Positions 1 to 8,216 of a DNA stretch of 62,235 nt are shown piece after piece. The notes beneath the pieces were generated by a model, which was given only the letters and a program-made list of their open reading frames with translations, did not search any database and was not told the DNA's origin. The position numbers and the translations under genes were made by a program. The DNA comes from Allorhizocola rhizosphaerae (GTDB taxonomy: Bacteria > Actinomycetota > Actinomycetes > Mycobacteriales > Micromonosporaceae). The first letter of the stretch is position 1; every line of letters begins with the position of its first letter. The stretch spans positions 1 through 62,235 of the forward strand of contig NZ_QJUG01000012.1 in assembly GCF_003426775.1 (NCBI RefSeq), read 5' to 3'.

Positions 1-2
1 TG

Positions 3-1538
3 GAGGCCGGGCCGGCGCCGGTCAGGCCGGCCGGGCAGCGGCAGCGGCTGGTCGAGGCGCACAAGGCGGCCCAGGCGTTCTATGCCGAGCAGCTGCTCAC
101 GCCGGGCGCGCGGGCGGCCCGCGAGTTCCTTGCGGCGCGCGGCTTCGACCGCGAGGCGGCCCAGCGTTACGGCTGCGGCTTCGCCCCGCCCGAGTGGGAT
201 CTGCTGACCAAACACCTGCGCCAGCAAGGGTTTTCGGCCAGCGAGATGGAGACCGCGGGGCTGGCCAAGCCGGCGCGCTCGGGCAGCCTGATCGACCGGT
301 TCCGGCGCCGGCTGCTGTGGCCGATCCGCGATGTGACCGGCGACGTCATCGGGTTCGGCGCGCGCAAGCTGTTCGACGACGATGACGGCCCCAAATATCT
401 GAACACCCCGGAAACGCCGATATATAAGAAGTCTCACGTGCTCTACGGCATCGATCTGGCCAAGCGTGACATCGCGCGGCAGGGGCGGGCCGTGATCGTC
501 GAGGGATACACCGATGTGATGGCGTGCCATCTGGCCGGGGTGACGACGGCGGTGGCGACGTGCGGCACGGCGTTCGGCGGCGATCACATCAACGTGCTTC
601 GACGGCTGCTGCTCGACACCGACGCCTACGCGGGCGAGATCATCTTCACCTTCGACGGCGACGCGGCCGGGCAGAAGGCGGCGCTGCGGGCGTTCGCCGA
701 CGACCAGCGGTTCGTGGGGCAGACGTTCATCGCGGTTTCGCCCGACAACATGGACCCGTGCGAGTTGCGCCTGGCAAAGGGCGACCTCGCGGTGCGCGAT
801 CTGGTCGCCTCGCGCGAGCCGCTGATCGCGTTCGCGCTGCGCTCCACGCTGGCCAGGTTCGATCTGGACACAGTGGAGGGTCGGGTCGCGGCGCTGCGTG
901 CGACGGCCCCCATGGTTTCGAAGATCAAAGACAAAAGCCTTCTCATGGGGTACCAGCAGAGGCTCGCGGGTTATCTCGGAGTCGAGGTCGACGAGGTTCG
1001 CCGCGCGGTGCAGTCGGCCGGCCAGGCACCCGCTCCGGCGCAGCGGGCCAAGATCGTGGTCGTGGACAACCCGCGGCTGGTGGTCGAGCGCGAGGCGCTC
1101 AAGCTCGCGATCCAGTCGCCGGTCCTGGCCGGGCCGGTGTTCGACGCCGTGGACGAGAGCTATTACACGCACGAGCCGCATCAGGCGATCCGGGCCGCGA
1201 TCGCCGCGGTGGGCGGGGCCTCGGCCGGTGCCGCGGGCGCGGAGTGGATCAACACGGTGCGCGAGGGCTGTCCCGACCTGGCCGCGCAGATGCTCGTGCT
1301 GGAGCTCGGGGTCGAGCCGGTGCGCTACGACGGCGAGCCCGACTCGGCATATGTCAATGTCGTGCTCGCCCGGCTGCAGCTGGCGAGCTTCAAGCAGCGC
1401 ACCGATGAGCTCAAGTCGAAGCTGCAGCGGATCAACCCGGTGAGCGAAAAAGAGCAATATCATGCACGATTCGCCGAGCTCGTCGCGCTGGAGCAGCATT
1501 CGCGCGCGCTCAAAGAGCTCGCGGCAGGGGGGCTATAG
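3..1538 (+). CDS. dnaG: DNA primase DnaG (5' end outside the window)
   Basis: Synthesises RNA primers for the replication fork and partners with the DnaB helicase. The frame is open from base 3, so the N-terminal zinc-binding domain lies upstream of the window. Visible are the RNA-polymerase core (ERRRLLWPIRD-like stretch RFRRRLLWPIRD, IGFGARKL, KYLNTPETPIYKKS), then the TOPRIM fold with its acidic motifs VIVEGYTDVMA and FTFDGDAAGQKA, and a C-terminal helicase-binding region that ends in a charged helix. The internal ATG at 246 is not the start, because family sequence continues upstream of it. The next gene follows with no gap. The identification is secure from the motifs; only the missing 5' end is unknown. 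Confidence 0.97.
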   Translation, partial: EAGPAPVRPAGQRQRLVEAHKAAQAFYAEQLLTPGARAAREFLAARGFDREAAQRYGCGFAPPEWDLLTKHLRQQGFSASEMETAGLAKPARSGSLIDRFRRRLLWPIRDVTGDVIGFGARKLFDDDDGPKYLNTPETPIYKKSHVLYGIDLAKRDIARQGRAVIVEGYTDVMACHLAGVTTAVATCGTAFGGDHINVLRRLLLDTDAYAGEIIFTFDGDAAGQKAALRAFADDQRFVGQTFIAVSPDNMDPCELRLAKGDLAVRDLVASREPLIAFALRSTLARFDLDTVEGRVAALRATAPMVSKIKDKSLLMGYQQRLAGYLGVEVDEVRRAVQSAGQAPAPAQRAKIVVVDNPRLVVEREALKLAIQSPVLAGPVFDAVDESYYTHEPHQAIRAAIAAVGGASAGAAGAEWINTVREGCPDLAAQMLVLELGVEPVRYDGEPDSAYVNVVLARLQLASFKQRTDELKSKLQRINPVSEKEQYHARFAELVALEQHSRALKELAAGGL

Positions 1539-2039
1539 GTGTTCCGGCTGTTCAGGAAGCGCATTCTGCCCAAGGAGCACCGGCCGCAGATGGCCTCGCA
1601 CGAGCGGGTGCTGGCGTGGGCGATGACGCCGGCGGGTTGGCCGGTCATCGCGACCAATCTCGGGCTGTGGGTCGAGGGCAAGCGCACGTCGTGGCACGAG
1701 ATATCGAAGGCCGTCTGGGACGGGAGTGTGTTGTCCGTCACGACATCGACGGCTGTCGAGCACCGTGAGGGCTATGACGTGATCGCCGATCGGGCGCCGG
1801 ACCGTTACCCGCTGGAGGATCCGGGCGGCCTGCCGCACGAGGTCCGGCTGCGGGTGACGAGCTCAGTCGTGCATCCGCAAAAGTTCGCCCTCGGTTGGGT
1901 CGCGGCCCGGCGGGTGCCGGGCAAGGACGGCCTCTCCTGGGTGGTGCGCTACGACCCAGGCATCGACCCGGCGGCGCACGCCGCCGAGACCGACGCGTTC
2001 CTGGAAACCTATTGGAAGAATGTCGGGGGGTCGGAGTAG
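1539..2039 (+). CDS. Hypothetical protein immediately downstream of dnaG
   Basis: A 166-residue soluble protein of unknown function. It starts with GTG at 1539, directly after the dnaG stop, so it is probably translated from the same message. The sequence begins MFRLFRKRILPKEHRP and contains blocks such as AWAMTPAGWPVIATNLGLWVE and TSWHEISKAVWDG. The alternating strands suggest a small PH-like or beta-rich fold. No membrane segment or signal peptide is visible. I recognise no enzyme motif. The coding call is supported by the tight junction with dnaG and by codon use matching it. Confidence 0.8.
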   Translation: MFRLFRKRILPKEHRPQMASHERVLAWAMTPAGWPVIATNLGLWVEGKRTSWHEISKAVWDGSVLSVTTSTAVEHREGYDVIADRAPDRYPLEDPGGLPHEVRLRVTSSVVHPQKFALGWVAARRVPGKDGLSWVVRYDPGIDPAAHAAETDAFLETYWKNVGGSE

Positions 2040-2064
2040 CGTCCGGCACGTGACTTCAGGATCC

Positions 2065-2979
2065 ATGATTTACGCCCGTGGGCTGGTGAAACGCTTCGGT
2101 GAGTTCACCGCGGTCGACGGCATCGATCTCGACGTGGCGCCGGGCGAGGCGTTCGGATTCCTCGGTCCCAACGGGGCGGGCAAGTCCTCGACCATGCGCA
2201 TGATCGGCTGCGTGTCCACGCCGAGCGGGGGCGAGTTGCGCATCCTCGGGAAGGATCCGGTGCGCGACGGGCCGGCCATCCGGGCCAGGCTGGGTGTGTG
2301 TCCGCAGACGGACAACCTCGATCCCGACCTGCACGTGTTCGAAAACCTGACCACCTATGCGCGCTATTTCGGCATCCCGCGGGCCGAGGCGCGCCGGCGG
2401 GCCACCGAGCTGCTTGAGTTCGTCCAGTTGACGGAAAAGGCGACGAGCATGGTCGAGCCGCTGTCGGGCGGCATGAAGCGGCGGCTGAGCATCGCCCGCG
2501 CGATGGTCAACGAGCCCGACCTGGTGCTGCTCGACGAGCCGACCACGGGTCTCGACCCGCAGGCGCGTCATCTGGTGTGGGAGCGGCTGTTCCGGCTCAA
2601 GCAGCGGGGCGTGACGCTGGTGCTGACCACGCATTACATGGACGAGGCCGAGCAGCTGTGCGACCGGCTCGTGGTGATGGATGGCGGCAAGATCGTGGCG
2701 GAGGGTTCGCCGCGCCACCTCATCGACACCTATTCCACGCGCGAGGTGGTCGAGTTGCGCTTCGGCGACGAGGCTCCTTCGTCCTATGTGGACAAGCTGG
2801 CCGGCATCGGCGAGCGGCTCGACCCGCTGCCCGACCGGCTGCTGCTCTATTCGGCCGACGGCGACGCGGCGGTGAGCGAGCTGCACCGGCGCGGCTTCAC
2901 ACCGTCCAGCGTGCTGGTGCGGCGGTCCACTTTGGAGGACGTGTTCCTCATCCTGACCGGCCGGACGTTGGTGGACTGA
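2065..2979 (+). CDS. ABC transporter ATP-binding protein, DrrA type
   Basis: ATPase subunit of an ABC-2 type exporter, about 304 residues. It has the Walker A motif GPNGAGKSS, the signature LSGGMKRRL, Walker B LVLLDEP and the switch histidine in LTTHYMDEAEQ. The C-terminal 80 residues form the regulatory tail usual in the DrrA/multidrug branch. Start choice: ATG 2065 gives the family-typical MIYARGLVKRFG. GTG 2050 and ATG 2020 are in frame and cannot be excluded; 2020 would overlap the previous gene. Two permease genes follow within a few bases, so the three form one transport operon. The substrate is unknown; drug or lipid export is only a family-level expectation. Confidence 0.93.
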   Translation: MIYARGLVKRFGEFTAVDGIDLDVAPGEAFGFLGPNGAGKSSTMRMIGCVSTPSGGELRILGKDPVRDGPAIRARLGVCPQTDNLDPDLHVFENLTTYARYFGIPRAEARRRATELLEFVQLTEKATSMVEPLSGGMKRRLSIARAMVNEPDLVLLDEPTTGLDPQARHLVWERLFRLKQRGVTLVLTTHYMDEAEQLCDRLVVMDGGKIVAEGSPRHLIDTYSTREVVELRFGDEAPSSYVDKLAGIGERLDPLPDRLLLYSADGDAAVSELHRRGFTPSSVLVRRSTLEDVFLILTGRTLVD

Positions 2980-2982
2980 GCC

Positions 2983-3738
2983 GTGCAGGGGACCTTTGCT
3001 GTGCTGGAGCGCCAGATGGTGCTCTATCGGCGGCTGTGGCAGGCGTCGGTCTTTTCGTCGTTCGTCCTGCCGGTTTTGTTCGTGGTGAGCATCGGCATCG
3101 GGGTGGGCGGCTACGTCGGCGAGATCGACGGGTGGGACTACCTGTCCTACATCGTGCCGGGCATCCTCGCCTCCGGCGCGTTCCAGACGGCCCTGAGCGA
3201 GTCGACGTTCCCGGTGCTGGGCGCCTTCAAGTGGACGCGCTCCTATCACGCGGCGCGGGCCACGCCGGTGCGCATCATCGACATGGTCCTGGGGTGGCAG
3301 CTCTACATCCAGTTCCGTGTTGCGGCGGCGTCAATCGTGTTCCTGTTGGTGAGCGCGGTTTTCGGCGCGGTGCACTCGCCGTGGGTGGTGCTCACCCCGC
3401 TGATCTGCGGGCTGCTCGCGCTGTCCACGGCCGCGTCGGTGAGCGCGTTCTCGGCCACGATCGAAAACGACTCGTATTTCTCGCTGCTGTTCCGGTTCGT
3501 GATGATCCCGGCCACGCTGTTCTCGGGTGTGTTCTTCCCGGTCGAGCAGCTTCCCGCGGTCGTGCGGCCCCTGGCCTACGCGTCGCCGCTGTGGCACGGG
3601 GTGGAGCTGAGCCGCAGCGCGATGCTGGGCGGGGCGACGCCGTGGCCGTGGGCCGTCCACGTGGGATATCTGATTCTGCTTTCCGCGCTCGGGCTGTGGT
3701 GGGCGTGGCGGGCCTATTCGAAGCGACTGCGGGATTAG
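2983..3738 (+). CDS. ABC-2 type transporter permease (first of two)
   Basis: Membrane subunit of the exporter, 251 residues with a GTG start three bases after the ATPase stop. Six hydrophobic segments are evident, including SVFSSFVLPVLFVVSIGIGVG near the N-terminus and VGYLILLSALGLWWAWRAY at the C-terminus. The family motif MIPATLFSGVFFPVEQLP sits before the last segments, as in DrrB-like permeases. It probably pairs with the permease encoded next (3747-4553) as a heterodimer driven by the upstream ATPase. Confidence 0.92.
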   Translation: MQGTFAVLERQMVLYRRLWQASVFSSFVLPVLFVVSIGIGVGGYVGEIDGWDYLSYIVPGILASGAFQTALSESTFPVLGAFKWTRSYHAARATPVRIIDMVLGWQLYIQFRVAAASIVFLLVSAVFGAVHSPWVVLTPLICGLLALSTAASVSAFSATIENDSYFSLLFRFVMIPATLFSGVFFPVEQLPAVVRPLAYASPLWHGVELSRSAMLGGATPWPWAVHVGYLILLSALGLWWAWRAYSKRLRD

Positions 3739-3746
3739 GGGGCGCC

Positions 3747-4553
3747 ATGGTTACCGCGATTTTGGCCAACAGGCTGGTGGCATCGCCCTCACGCATCGGT
3801 GCGGTCATCAACCGCAACGTGGGGGCGCTGCGGTCGGGTCCGTCCTACTGGCTCGTCCTGGTGTCGGGCTTCTTCGAGCCGGTGCTTTATCTGTTCTCCA
3901 TCGGCATCGGGGTGGGTCAGCTGATCCCGTCGCTCACGCTCGGCGACCGGGTCATGTCCTATGCGCAGTTCGTCGCGCCCGCGATGCTCGCGGTGTCGGC
4001 GATGTCCGGTGCGCTGGCCGAGACGACGTTCAACTTCTTCTTCAAGTTCAAATACGTCAAGACCTATGAGGGCGTGCTCGCGACGCCGGTCCGGCCCATG
4101 GAGATCGCGCTCGGGGAGCTCCTGTGGGCGACGATCCGTGGCTCGCTCTACACCGGGGGGTTCCTCGTGGTGATGATCGCGATGGGCCTGACCACGGTGG
4201 GCTGGGCGATCGTGGCGTTCCCGGCGACGATGCTCGTGGGGCTGGCGTTCGGCGCGGTGGGCATGGCCGTCAGCACGCTCATCCGCGGCTGGCAGGATTT
4301 CGACCTGATGTTCGCCGGGCAGTTCGCGATGTTCCTGTTCTCGGGCACGTTCTCGCCGGTGCAGGACTACCCGCTCGGCGTGGAGATCGTCATCGGGATC
4401 ACCCCGCTTTATCACGCGGTCGAGCTGGTGCGCGGCATCACGACCGGCGCACTGAGCCTGGGCATGCTGGGCAATGTGGCCTACCTGGTCGCCATGGGCG
4501 GCCTAGGGGTGTGGCTAGCTAACAGGAGGATGACAAAAGTTCTTTGCACCTAG
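3747..4553 (+). CDS. ABC-2 type transporter permease (second of two)
   Basis: A 268-residue polytopic membrane protein of the same family as the preceding gene. It starts at ATG 3747 behind a GGGGG-rich stretch, eight bases after the previous stop. It carries about six membrane segments, the loop FNFFFKFKYVKTYEGVLATP and the motif MFLFSGTFSPVQDYP, equivalent to the SGVFFPVEQLP motif of its partner. A longer in-frame reading upstream is only a shadow across the ATPase and first permease. The two permeases are clearly diverged copies, which suggests an obligate heterodimer. Confidence 0.92.
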   Translation: MVTAILANRLVASPSRIGAVINRNVGALRSGPSYWLVLVSGFFEPVLYLFSIGIGVGQLIPSLTLGDRVMSYAQFVAPAMLAVSAMSGALAETTFNFFFKFKYVKTYEGVLATPVRPMEIALGELLWATIRGSLYTGGFLVVMIAMGLTTVGWAIVAFPATMLVGLAFGAVGMAVSTLIRGWQDFDLMFAGQFAMFLFSGTFSPVQDYPLGVEIVIGITPLYHAVELVRGITTGALSLGMLGNVAYLVAMGGLGVWLANRRMTKVLCT

Positions 4554-4585
4554 ACAGCAAAGGGCCGTCCGGGGTGGACTAGCTG

Positions 4586-4622
4586 AATGAGTCAATGAGC
4601 TGATCAGGTTCATTGACTCATT
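4586..4622. promoter_or_regulatory. Perfect 13-bp inverted repeat between the exporter and the next gene
   Basis: AATGAGTCAATGA at 4586-4598 is repeated as its exact complement at 4610-4622, around an 11-base loop. The arms are AT-rich for this genome, and each contains the self-complementary half-site TGAGTCA. It lies 33 bases after the last permease and 83 bases before the next start. It could be a regulator operator for the downstream gene, or a transcription terminator; no convincing T-run follows. Confidence 0.6.
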
Positions 4623-4704
4623 TGTTATGCTCGATTTGTCTGATGTGGACTGTGACGGTAATTTCTCGCCATCACATCGGTCCCCTCGGGCGGGAGGTGG
4701 CGAC

Positions 4705-5553
4705 ATGCGCTTGCGACACCCCGACGGCCAGACTGTCTATCTGGCAAGCGTGCTGCACAGCCTGCCCGACTCCGACCTGCGTGCGCTGTTCAAGCGGCTC
4801 GACGGCACCGCCGCCCCCGGGTCCGAAACCACCAACCTCAGCCTCTGCCTCAACCCCGCTTTCGCCTCCGCACTGGCCGGATCGATCGGCATGCGGCGAC
4901 GCCTGCAGTACGGGCTCGCCTCACGCGGATTCGAGGTGGTCACCCTCAGCGGGGTTTTTCCACACCGCAACTGGCGCACGTGGTGGACCCACCTGCTGGA
5001 CCTCGCGCGGGTCCTGGCCGATCTGCTGCCCGAGGACACGACGCACGGGTCGATCTCGACCAGTGTGCCGGTGCTCGGCGAGGATCCGTGGGACAGCGCA
5101 GCGCGGGAGCTCGATGACCTCAGCTCGGGGCTGACGGAGATCGCGTGGCACACGGGCAGCTTTATCCGGGTCGCGTGCGAGCTCGGCGAGGGCACACTGC
5201 TCACAACCATCGACGACGGCGTCAAGCTGCTCGGCTCGGTCGACCCGACCCGGATCGGCGTGTGCCTCAATCCGAGCCACCTCGCCGACACGAGCGAGAC
5301 ACCCGCACAGGCTCTCCTCAAGCTACGCCGGGCACGCCTGTCGGTGATCAAGGTCCGGCTCTCCGACGGTGACGTGGCCGCGCCCATGACCCAGGCCACA
5401 CTCGGCGCCCTGCTGGGCGGGTCCCATCCGCTCTGCGACCATTTCGAGGCGTCCACCGGGCCGGCGCTCAAGGCCACCCAGGAGGAGTTCAGCGCGCTGG
5501 GCATCGACGGCGCGGGCGAGCGCCCGATGCCGGGCATCGGCCGCTCGCTCTAA
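4705..5553 (+). CDS. TIM-barrel protein resembling EboE / xylose-isomerase-like fold
   Basis: A 282-residue protein. ATG 4705 is chosen because GGGAGGTGG lies six bases before it; the longer frame from 4627 would run through the inverted repeat. The order of blocks suggests a metabolite-traffic EboE-like TIM barrel: LRHPDGQTVYLASVLHSLPD near the start, YGLASRGFEVVTLSGVFPH, a long helix with HTGSFIRVACELGEG, then VGVCLNPSHLADTSE-like GVCLNPSHLAD and a C-terminal HFEASTG. The resemblance is to strand/helix order and a few motifs, so function is tentative. No other ebo gene is seen nearby. It stands alone, behind its own possible operator. Confidence 0.55.
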   Translation: MRLRHPDGQTVYLASVLHSLPDSDLRALFKRLDGTAAPGSETTNLSLCLNPAFASALAGSIGMRRRLQYGLASRGFEVVTLSGVFPHRNWRTWWTHLLDLARVLADLLPEDTTHGSISTSVPVLGEDPWDSAARELDDLSSGLTEIAWHTGSFIRVACELGEGTLLTTIDDGVKLLGSVDPTRIGVCLNPSHLADTSETPAQALLKLRRARLSVIKVRLSDGDVAAPMTQATLGALLGGSHPLCDHFEASTGPALKATQEEFSALGIDGAGERPMPGIGRSL

Positions 5554-5772
5554 CCTCTTGGTGGCAGGACGGGCCCACGCCGCCGGGGGCACCACCACTC
5601 AAAGTTCGCGTCCCCCATCGACCACCACGCCACTCGGCTTGCCCGCCTTGGGCACTGCTTCGGTCAGCCCGCGCGCCTCGCGGACTGCGCGGTCACCCCT
5701 CCGCGGCGAGCGCGGCGCCAATCTCGGTCGGTCCGCGTCGTGCGCTGTGCCATCGGCCCTCCCGGCTGGGCG

Positions 5773-5970
5773 CTACGCCAGGCGCCGCTTGCTCTCGTCA
5801 ATGATGCGGTTGGCCTGCTCCTGGACCACCCCGGCCACCTCCTGCACCGTCGGGTGATCCTTGATCTTCTGTGCCGTGGCAACCAGATCGTCATACGCCT
5901 TGCGCCCTCCGCGGGCCCCCACCACGTAACCGACCGCAAAGCCGACGCCCAGCCATAGCAGCTTGCGCAT
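5773..5970 (-). CDS. YtxH-domain small membrane-anchored protein
   Basis: A 65-residue protein starting MRKLLWLGVGFAVGYVVGARGGRKAYDD, the classic YtxH pattern: one N-terminal hydrophobic helix with glycine spacing, a GARGGR turn, then an amphipathic helix ending DESKRRLA. ATG 5970 is preferred over 6003 because the hydrophobic segment then begins at once, as in the family. Proteins of this type are membrane-associated and often linked to stress; nothing here tells more. The 220 bases between it and the upstream plus-strand gene hold no gene I can support. Confidence 0.8.
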   Translation of the reverse strand: MRKLLWLGVGFAVGYVVGARGGRKAYDDLVATAQKIKDHPTVQEVAGVVQEQANRIIDESKRRLA

Positions 5971-6155
5971 CCAGCCTCTCCCTTCCTCCGCCTCCGCGTG
6001 CACACCCGTCCCGGCAACTCTCGCACCTCGCCGCCGGAACCGGGCGCGTGCTACGTCACATCCTGCCCGTTTCTGGCCCGGATGGACACCATGACGGGCT
6101 CACCGGTACCCGTTTGCCGTGCGGAGAACGCGTACTGTAATCTAGTCCCGGCCAT

Positions 6156-6231
6156 TCCCCTGTAGCTCAATTGGCAGAGCAGCCGGCTGTTAACCGGCAG
6201 GTTCTTGGTTCGAGTCCAAGTGGGGGAGCCA
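6156..6231 (+). tRNA. tRNA-Asn (anticodon GTT)
   Basis: A 76-base cloverleaf with encoded CCA. The acceptor arm is TCCCCTG paired with TGGGGGA (two G-T pairs), the D arm contains AGCTCAATTGGCAGAGC, the anticodon stem is GCCGG/CCGGC with loop CTGTTAA (anticodon GTT), and the T arm holds GGTTCGAGTCC. Its last bases serve as the attachment site of the adjacent integrated island. The minus-strand integrase gene ends inside it, at 6167. Confidence 0.97.
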
Positions 6232-7945
6232 AACTGTCAACGTTCGAACCCTGACCCTGCTCGATGGGGTCGGGGTTCTTCGTTTGGTACGGCAGTTGGC
6301 CGAGTTGCCTGCGGTCGATCTCATGTGCCAAGGCAGTCTGCCACGCCTCGCCTTGATCACCTGCCGATACTGCTCCGGATTGCGCGACACCGAGCATGGC
6401 GGCCAGCGCTGGGCTCAGTTCCCCGCTGGCGATTCCATGATCGAGTATCCAAAGCTTCTCGAAGGCGGCCTGAAGCAGCTGCCGTTTGATCTCGGACGTA
6501 GCTCGTACGTAGGCAGCGGCACCAGCCCTGGCGAGCAGCAGCGCCTCATCTACGGCCTCCTCAATGTCTGCAGTCTCGGCCTCGTACCGCTGCAGGATGG
6601 CCTGGGCGCCCTGTAGCTCGCGCTGAACCCGCTCCTGCTCGCGCTTTAATTCGGTTACCGGCAGGGCGTCGGCCAAATAGGCTTCGGTCAGCTTGCGCTG
6701 CTCATGTTCGAGGCGCTCGATGCGACGCTTCTGGACGGCAATGTCGTCGAAGCCTTGCGAGCGGCGCTGGGCATGTCGGGCGAGGACGGCTTCGCGGATG
6801 TGTTCGACTTGGGTCTCGCTCAGGCGGACTTTCGCGGCCCAGTACTCGGCGGCGGCCTGCTCGACATCCTCCATGGCCACGAAGCCTTGCGGGCAGCTGG
6901 CGGTCTGCCGTTGTCTGCCCAGGCAGTAGAAGTAGGGATATTGAGTGCCGTTGCGGCCGCGGGAGAAGCTGACGCCCATACGCGCGCCGCAGTGGCCACA
7001 AAAGAGGCGCCCCTTGAGGTAATGGGGCCGTTTCTGAGGCTTCTCGCCTGAGGCGGCGCGGGCGGCAAGTATCGCCTGGACACTCATGAATACGTCGACG
7101 TCGACAAACGTCTCATGTCGTCCAGGGTAGGCTACGCCCTCATAGTTAACGATGCCGATGAAATAGGGATTGCGCAGCATGTGCTGCACCGTGCTGCGGC
7201 TCAGGGGCCGGGCGGCCAGCTTCTTGGTGGCCGGATGCTTGAGACCACGCTCTTTGAGTTCTTCGGTGAGCTCTTCGAGGGTGTAGTCGCCGGTGGCATA
7301 GGCCTCGAAGGCCCAGGCGACGAGTGGTGCGCGATCCGGGTCGATGATCACCGTACGCACTTCCGACCGGCCTTCCACCAGGACGCCCACCGAGCGGTAG
7401 CCGATCGGCGGCTTGTACGGCGTGCCGCCGGCCTTGGCCTTCTGACGTGAGCCCTTCATAGCCTCAGCCGCCAGGTTCAGCGAATAAAACTCGGCAAAGC
7501 AGGCCATGATGCCGTGCATCAGGCGGCCGTGCGGGGTTTCGTCAATGTTTTCCTTGGCCGAGACCAGCTTCGCGCCGGCAGCCTGGATGGCCAGGGTGAT
7601 ATCGATGTCGTCCTTGCGGTTTCTGGCCAGCCGATCGACCTTCTCGATGATCACGTAGTCAATGTCGCCGCGCTCAGCCAGCTCCCTAATGAGCCTTTGC
7701 AAATCCGTGCGGTGGATGAACTTGGCGCTCTCGCCCGGGTCGATGAACTCATCGACCACGTCGGCGTCCAGGTTGTCAGCCGCCCGGAAGCACGCCTCTC
7801 GCTGCGCCTTGATGGAGTAGCCGTCGGCGTCGAAGTCGGTCTGGGCCTGATCTTCGGTGGACACTCGCAGGTAGATGAAGGCCTTCCTTCGCCTGGCGAG
7901 ACTGGCTGCGTTCCGTACTTCGGTGTTGAGGGTGCGCTTGGCCAT
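6167..7945 (-). CDS. Large serine recombinase / integrase of the island
   Basis: Site-specific recombinase of the large serine family, 592 residues. The N-terminal catalytic domain begins AFIYLRVSTEDQ, with the nucleophile Ser in that block, followed by IIEKVDRLARNRKD. The recombinase domain, the zinc-ribbon (RLFCGHCGARM and a later CLGRQRQTASC) and a long coiled-coil (LEHEQRKLTEAYLADALP) come next. ATG 7945 is chosen because GAGGAGG lies seven bases before it. The last residues APPLGLEPRTCRLTAGCSAN are the reverse reading of tRNA-Asn, so the current C-terminus is borrowed from the chromosome. In the excised circle the same frame would continue into the tail at 57322-57665. Confidence 0.93.
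   Translation of the reverse strand: MAKRTLNTEVRNAASLARRRKAFIYLRVSTEDQAQTDFDADGYSIKAQREACFRAADNLDADVVDEFIDPGESAKFIHRTDLQRLIRELAERGDIDYVIIEKVDRLARNRKDDIDITLAIQAAGAKLVSAKENIDETPHGRLMHGIMACFAEFYSLNLAAEAMKGSRQKAKAGGTPYKPPIGYRSVGVLVEGRSEVRTVIIDPDRAPLVAWAFEAYATGDYTLEELTEELKERGLKHPATKKLAARPLSRSTVQHMLRNPYFIGIVNYEGVAYPGRHETFVDVDVFMSVQAILAARAASGEKPQKRPHYLKGRLFCGHCGARMGVSFSRGRNGTQYPYFYCLGRQRQTASCPQGFVAMEDVEQAAAEYWAAKVRLSETQVEHIREAVLARHAQRRSQGFDDIAVQKRRIERLEHEQRKLTEAYLADALPVTELKREQERVQRELQGAQAILQRYEAETADIEEAVDEALLLARAGAAAYVRATSEIKRQLLQAAFEKLWILDHGIASGELSPALAAMLGVAQSGAVSAGDQGEAWQTALAHEIDRRQLGQLPYQTKNPDPIEQGQGSNVDSLAPPLGLEPRTCRLTAGCSAN
6214..6230 (+). repeat. attL core: GTCCAAGTGGGGGAGCC, in the tRNA-Asn 3' end
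   Basis: The 17 bases from the T-stem to the first two bases of CCA are repeated exactly at 57666-57682 in the same orientation. The bases to the left of each copy differ. The identity also stops right after each copy, as expected for an integration core. Confidence 0.85.
6246..6278 (+). terminator. Hairpin terminator directly after tRNA-Asn, supplied by the island
   Basis: GAACCCTGACCC (6246-6257) pairs with GGGTCGGGGTTC (6267-6278), 12 pairs with one G-T, and is followed by TTCGTTT. It lies 15 bases past the tRNA CCA and inside the island, so the element appears to bring its own terminator for the tRNA transcript. A similar but longer hairpin sits at the matching position beside the second att copy. 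Confidence 0.7.
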
Positions 7946-8216
7946 GCGGGGCCTCCTCTCGGTAGCAGACTGAACGATATGGATGAAGAGAAAGTGTTGG
8001 TAGAGAACAAAATCGAGGCTTGAGGATGCTCGGAACATGAAGGCTACCAAGAGAGGTGCGTTGGTACTACCTGGATGAGGAAGGCTGTGGATAACCTTCT
8101 TCCGGCTGGGTTTTGTCAGGCTTGGCCACGAGCGGGCCGACCAGCGCAATGGGGTGCCCGCGTTGGAAGGACGTGTCCACTCCGAGCTTTGGTATAATGA
8201 TCTTGGAGCGTGGGAG

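Noticed and set aside
2056-3249. 397-codon minus-strand frame opposite the ABC transporter
   Set aside because: His/Arg/Asp/Gln-rich shadow of highly GC-biased coding DNA; the plus strand encodes unmistakable ABC motifs.
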